Positions 14,605 to 17,564 of a stretch of 17,564 bases of DNA are shown here, piece after piece (positions within the stretch are counted from its first letter, which is position 1; each line of letters opens with the position of its first letter). Where the stretch lies: NCBI RefSeq assembly GCF_947253225.1, contig NZ_CAMXYR010000032.1, positions 1 through 17,564 of the forward strand, given 5' to 3'. Both the position numbers and the translations under genes were made by a program. The notes below the pieces were generated by a model, which had not been told where the DNA came from, ran no database searches, and saw only the letters and a program-made list of their open reading frames with translations. The stretch is from an uncultured Anaerococcus sp. GTDB lineage: Bacteria; Bacillota; Clostridia; Tissierellales; Peptoniphilaceae.

Positions 14605-15815
14605 TATTTTACTCCCTTGGCATTGTTAATGATGATATTTTTAATAACATTAAATGATTTTTCCATTATGTCAACATCTAAGATTTCATATCTTCCATGG
14701 AAATTATATCCACCTGTGAAAAGATTTGGTGTAGGAAGTCCCCTGTGTGAAAGAGTAGCTCCGTCAGTACCCCCTCTTATAGGTTTTACTATTGGAGTGA
14801 GTCCTTCTTCTTCTATGGCTTTTTTGGCAAGGTCGATTATTTCCATATGAGGTTCTACCTTCTCCTTCATGTTGTAGTAGGAATCCTTAATTTCTAGTTT
14901 AATTATTTGACCATATTTTTTGTTCAAGAAATCTACCGCTTCTTTAATTAGATCCTTCTTAGCTTGGAAAGTTTCCTTAAAGAAGTCTCTGATTATATAA
15001 ACCATATCAATCTCTGCAGATGTTCCATTAATCTCATCTAGCATATAAAAACCCTCATAGCCCTCAGAATATTCTGGTCTTTGATTTACTGGAAGCATTT
15101 GATTTAGCTCTTGACCAACTAGGATAGCATTTATAAGAACATTCTTGGCTGAACCTGGATGAACTGCTTTTCCCTCAACATGGATGGTAGCTGTAGCTGC
15201 ATTAAAGTTTTCATACTCAAGCTCAGCAAGTGGACCTCCATCTATAGTATAGGCAAAGTCAGCCCCAAATTTTTCTATATCAAATAGGCTAGCACCTCTC
15301 CCAATTTCCTCATCAGGTGTAAAACCTATTTTGATATCTCCAAAAGCAAGATTCCTATTGTTTACAAAAAATTCTGCAATAGACATTATTATAGCAAGAC
15401 CCGCCTTATCATCTGCTCCAAGAAGGGTCGTTCCGTCTGTTGTAACAAGCTTATGACCTAGCAAATCTTTAAGGAAAGGAAAATCTTCCTCAGTCAATTT
15501 GTATTTATCATTAAGGACAATATCTCCTCCTTCATAACTTTCGACAATCTGTGGCTTAACGCCAGCACCAGTCAACTCAAGAGCTGTATCCATGTGTGAA
15601 ATAAGACCTATTTTGGGAGCATCTTTCACAGTTCCTTCAATTGATGCATAAACATAACCATGCTCATCACAAGTAGCATTTGTTATGCCCATCTCCTTTA
15701 GTTCATCTACCAAAATCTTTGCCAAATCAAGCTGACCTGGTGTTGATGGGCAACAATCTTTTTTATCATCACTTTGTGTATCCACACTAATATATCTCAA
15801 AAACTTATCTAACAT
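14604..15815 (-). CDS. pepT: Peptidase T (M20B tripeptide aminopeptidase)
   Basis: This 403-residue zinc aminopeptidase removes the N-terminal residue from tripeptides in the cytoplasm. Motifs are SHMDTA (73-78, His74 ligand, Asp76), LLGADDKAGLA (131-141, Asp135 or Asp136 bridging), FTPDEEIGRG (165-174, Glu169 base, Glu170 ligand), TIDGG (190-194, Asp192 ligand), IRGGTDGA near residue 348 and GGYNFHGRYE with ligand His373. Length matches known PepT. The ATG follows AGGAGG by 4 bases, directly after the stop codon of the upstream transporter, and its own stop overlaps the pepD start. With pepD it would finish the breakdown of imported short peptides. Confidence 0.96.
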   Translation of the reverse strand: MLDKFLRYISVDTQSDDKKDCCPSTPGQLDLAKILVDELKEMGITNATCDEHGYVYASIEGTVKDAPKIGLISHMDTALELTGAGVKPQIVESYEGGDIVLNDKYKLTEEDFPFLKDLLGHKLVTTDGTTLLGADDKAGLAIIMSIAEFFVNNRNLAFGDIKIGFTPDEEIGRGASLFDIEKFGADFAYTIDGGPLAELEYENFNAATATIHVEGKAVHPGSAKNVLINAILVGQELNQMLPVNQRPEYSEGYEGFYMLDEINGTSAEIDMVYIIRDFFKETFQAKKDLIKEAVDFLNKKYGQIIKLEIKDSYYNMKEKVEPHMEIIDLAKKAIEEEGLTPIVKPIRGGTDGATLSHRGLPTPNLFTGGYNFHGRYEILDVDIMEKSFNVIKNIIINNAKGVK

Positions 15816-15825
15816 TATTCCTCCT

Positions 15826-17361
15826 TTAGAATATCGTCTGTATTCCTAGCATAACTATTGCCAATATTAATAATATACCCATAAGTGGAACAATAAACTT
15901 AACCCACTTATTATATGATACATCAACCATCTCAAGTGTAGCTAAAATTAACCCTGTTGGGGCTATAATAGCCATCCGGCCTTGGCCATAATTGTAAGCA
16001 GAAACTACAACATCTCTACCTAGGGAAACTGTATCTGCTAGAGGGGCAATAATAGGCATTGACAAAGTTGCTAGTCCAGATGATGATGGTATAAATATAC
16101 CCAAGAAAGAGAATAAAATCATCTGTACACTTGAGAATAATACACCATTCATGCCACTAATTATATTAGATGCTTGGTAAAGCATGGTGTCAGAAATCAT
16201 TCCATCGTCTAAGATTATATTAATACCTCTTGCAACACCTACGATTAGGGCTACAGAAACAAGATCACTTGCTCCATCGAGAAAAGCACTAACCGCATCT
16301 CCTTCTGGAAGTCCTGATAGGAACAGTAAGGCGATACCAACTATTAAAAATAGAGTTGACATTTCCTCAAACCACCACTCAAGATTCATAACCCCATAAA
16401 TCATAATTGGAAAAGCTGCCATAAAAACAACAAGCATGGTTATCCTTCTAAAGTTAAAAGGAGCTACATTATCAGGATCATAGCCTTCTAGGTATTGCTT
16501 ATTTATCCTAGGCATATCCTCGGCAATAATTGAAGCTTCTGGATCTTTTTTAACCTTCTTTGCATACCTATAAATATACCAAAGAGTAATAATTTGGGCT
16601 AAAACTAGGCTTATGATCCTAAAAGTTAATCCATCTTTAAAACTTATACCAGCAGCGTTTGAAGCAACTACTACAGAAAAGGCATTTGTTGTTGAAAACA
16701 TAGTTCCTATAGCTGAACCCATATAAATTGCAGCAATAGTTACTATAGCATCAAAACCAGATGCTAGAAAAATTGGCATAAGGATAGGATAGAAGGCAAT
16801 TGTTTCTTCAGCCAAACCGAAGGTTGTACCACCTAGGGCTATGATGCTTGAAATAATTGCTACCATAAGGAATTCTTTTCCCTTAGTTTTCTTAGAAAGA
16901 GCAGCAATTCCCGCATCGAAAGTACCTGTCTTATTCAAAACTCCTATACATCCACCAAGAATCAATACAAAAACAATTATCCCTATACAATCTGCTATAC
17001 CATCAATTGGAGCCCTAGCAACTTTCATAAAACCTTGGGGTTGTTGGTCAAGCTTGTGGTAGGAACCAGGAATAGCTACTGGTTTTTTAATATCCTCATT
17101 CACAAAACTTTTTAAAGGAACAGTAATTTTTAAATCATCTAAGACCTTTTGGCTTGCTTCTAAGCTCGTTTCTGTACCATCTGAATTAACCCTCAAAAAG
17201 GAATTCGTTTCCTTGTTATATTGAAGTCGATCATAGGAACCTGCGGGAACTACATAAGTTAAAATCGCCGCAAAAACTAACACGATAAATAACACTGAAA
17301 AGGCTGATGGGAACTTACGCTCTTTTTTCTCCTTATCATTCTTATTTAATAAATTACTCAT
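15826..17361 (-). CDS. YfcC-family (COG1288) carboxylate/amino-acid carrier
   Basis: This 511-residue membrane protein has the YfcC-family layout: a charged cytoplasmic N terminus (1-17), a first helix FPSAFSVLFIVLVFAAILTY (17-36) followed by VVPAGSYDR, an extracellular loop of about 70 residues, then eleven or so further helices. GGTTFGLAEETIAFYPILMPI and GSAIGTMFSTTNAF are recognisable family stretches in the middle. Relatives are annotated as C4-dicarboxylate or basic amino-acid (arginine/ornithine-type) carriers, so the substrate is uncertain. Co-transcription with two peptidases favours an amino-acid or small-peptide role (inference). The ATG follows AGGAGG by 5 bases. The operon promoter must lie in 17362-17564. 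Confidence 0.85.
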   Translation of the reverse strand: MSNLLNKNDKEKKERKFPSAFSVLFIVLVFAAILTYVVPAGSYDRLQYNKETNSFLRVNSDGTETSLEASQKVLDDLKITVPLKSFVNEDIKKPVAIPGSYHKLDQQPQGFMKVARAPIDGIADCIGIIVFVLILGGCIGVLNKTGTFDAGIAALSKKTKGKEFLMVAIISSIIALGGTTFGLAEETIAFYPILMPIFLASGFDAIVTIAAIYMGSAIGTMFSTTNAFSVVVASNAAGISFKDGLTFRIISLVLAQIITLWYIYRYAKKVKKDPEASIIAEDMPRINKQYLEGYDPDNVAPFNFRRITMLVVFMAAFPIMIYGVMNLEWWFEEMSTLFLIVGIALLFLSGLPEGDAVSAFLDGASDLVSVALIVGVARGINIILDDGMISDTMLYQASNIISGMNGVLFSSVQMILFSFLGIFIPSSSGLATLSMPIIAPLADTVSLGRDVVVSAYNYGQGRMAIIAPTGLILATLEMVDVSYNKWVKFIVPLMGILLILAIVMLGIQTIF

Positions 17362-17564
17362 AATATCCTCCTTGACAAAAATTTATCTACTTGTTATCAA
17401 TTTACCCTACGAGAAAACAATTGCAAATTGCACACTTTCAAAGACTTATAATGAATTTTATTAATTTATATTTATGCAATTATATATTAATAAACATTAT
17501 TTTCATTTCATTTTTACTAGTTATTGCTACCTTATATTCTAAAAACACATGTTGTTAGTAACAT
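17362..17564. promoter_or_regulatory. AT-rich upstream region of the transporter-peptidase operon
   Basis: No gene is visible here. Minus-strand TATAAT-like sequences occur but none has a convincing -35. A small palindrome, CAATTGCAAATTG (17418-17430), could be an operator for the operon; this is only a possibility. Confidence 0.35.

Noticed and set aside
17372..17400. TTGACA-17-TATCAA on the plus strand
   Set aside because: TTGACA arises partly from the complement of the ribosome site region of the carrier gene and no plus-strand gene lies downstream in the window.
38..17564. CRISPR arrays, tRNA, rRNA, complete insertion sequences, phage genes or defence systems
   Set aside because: No regularly spaced repeats, no recognisable RNA gene and no transposase, integrase, nuclease or toxin-antitoxin protein was found among the reading frames or gaps.

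Overview
The window is AT-rich Gram-positive DNA from an anaerobic fermenter. Coding strands use strong AGGAGG-type ribosome sites. There is an anaerobic pyruvate formate-lyase operon, a trehalose-6-phosphate hydrolase, M20 peptidases and a wall-anchored-type surface protein. Together these suggest a saccharolytic, peptide-using member of the Firmicutes/Tissierellia, such as Anaerococcus or a relative. That genus guess is inference; no rRNA or other marker is present. Bases 4-37 are not genomic: they match the Illumina Nextera transposase adapter, so base 38 is the true contig edge.

Layout. (1) 108-1736, minus strand: a coupled pair, an unrecognised TIM-barrel-like protein followed by a P1/DmpA-family (S58) self-processing peptidase, ending in an intrinsic terminator. 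(2) 1878-3249, plus strand: a textbook sigma-A promoter, a long folded leader and a secreted surface protein with a variant C-terminal sorting signal. (3) 3268-3420: a long tiered hairpin element between convergent genes. (4) 3428-6447, minus: treC-type trehalose-6-phosphate hydrolase and a YkvI-family membrane transporter. (5) 6538-6630: a second, shorter palindromic element sharing sequence with the first. (6) 6629-10285, minus: pflB-pflA plus a cysteine-free Crp/Fnr regulator as the third gene. (7) 10286-10466: divergent control region with a perfect TGTGA-N6-TCACA site. (8) 10467-11396, plus: EamA/DMT transporter. (9) 11516-13063, minus: DUF3137 protein and LemA protein. (10) 13210-17361, minus: YfcC-type transporter, peptidase T and Xaa-His dipeptidase in a tightly packed operon.

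How it works together (inference). The pfl operon makes acetyl-CoA and formate from pyruvate and is followed by its likely regulator. The TGTGA palindrome sits exactly 41.5 bases upstream of the predicted pflB start point, the class II activator position, and the regulator's recognition helix carries the R-E-x-x-x-R residues that read TGTGA. This suggests a self-contained feedback circuit. The YfcC-PepT-PepD operon looks like a peptide/amino-acid utilisation module.

No rRNA, tRNA, CRISPR array, complete insertion sequence or phage gene was seen. The least explained items are the two related palindromic elements, the TIM-barrel/P1 peptidase pair and the surface protein.
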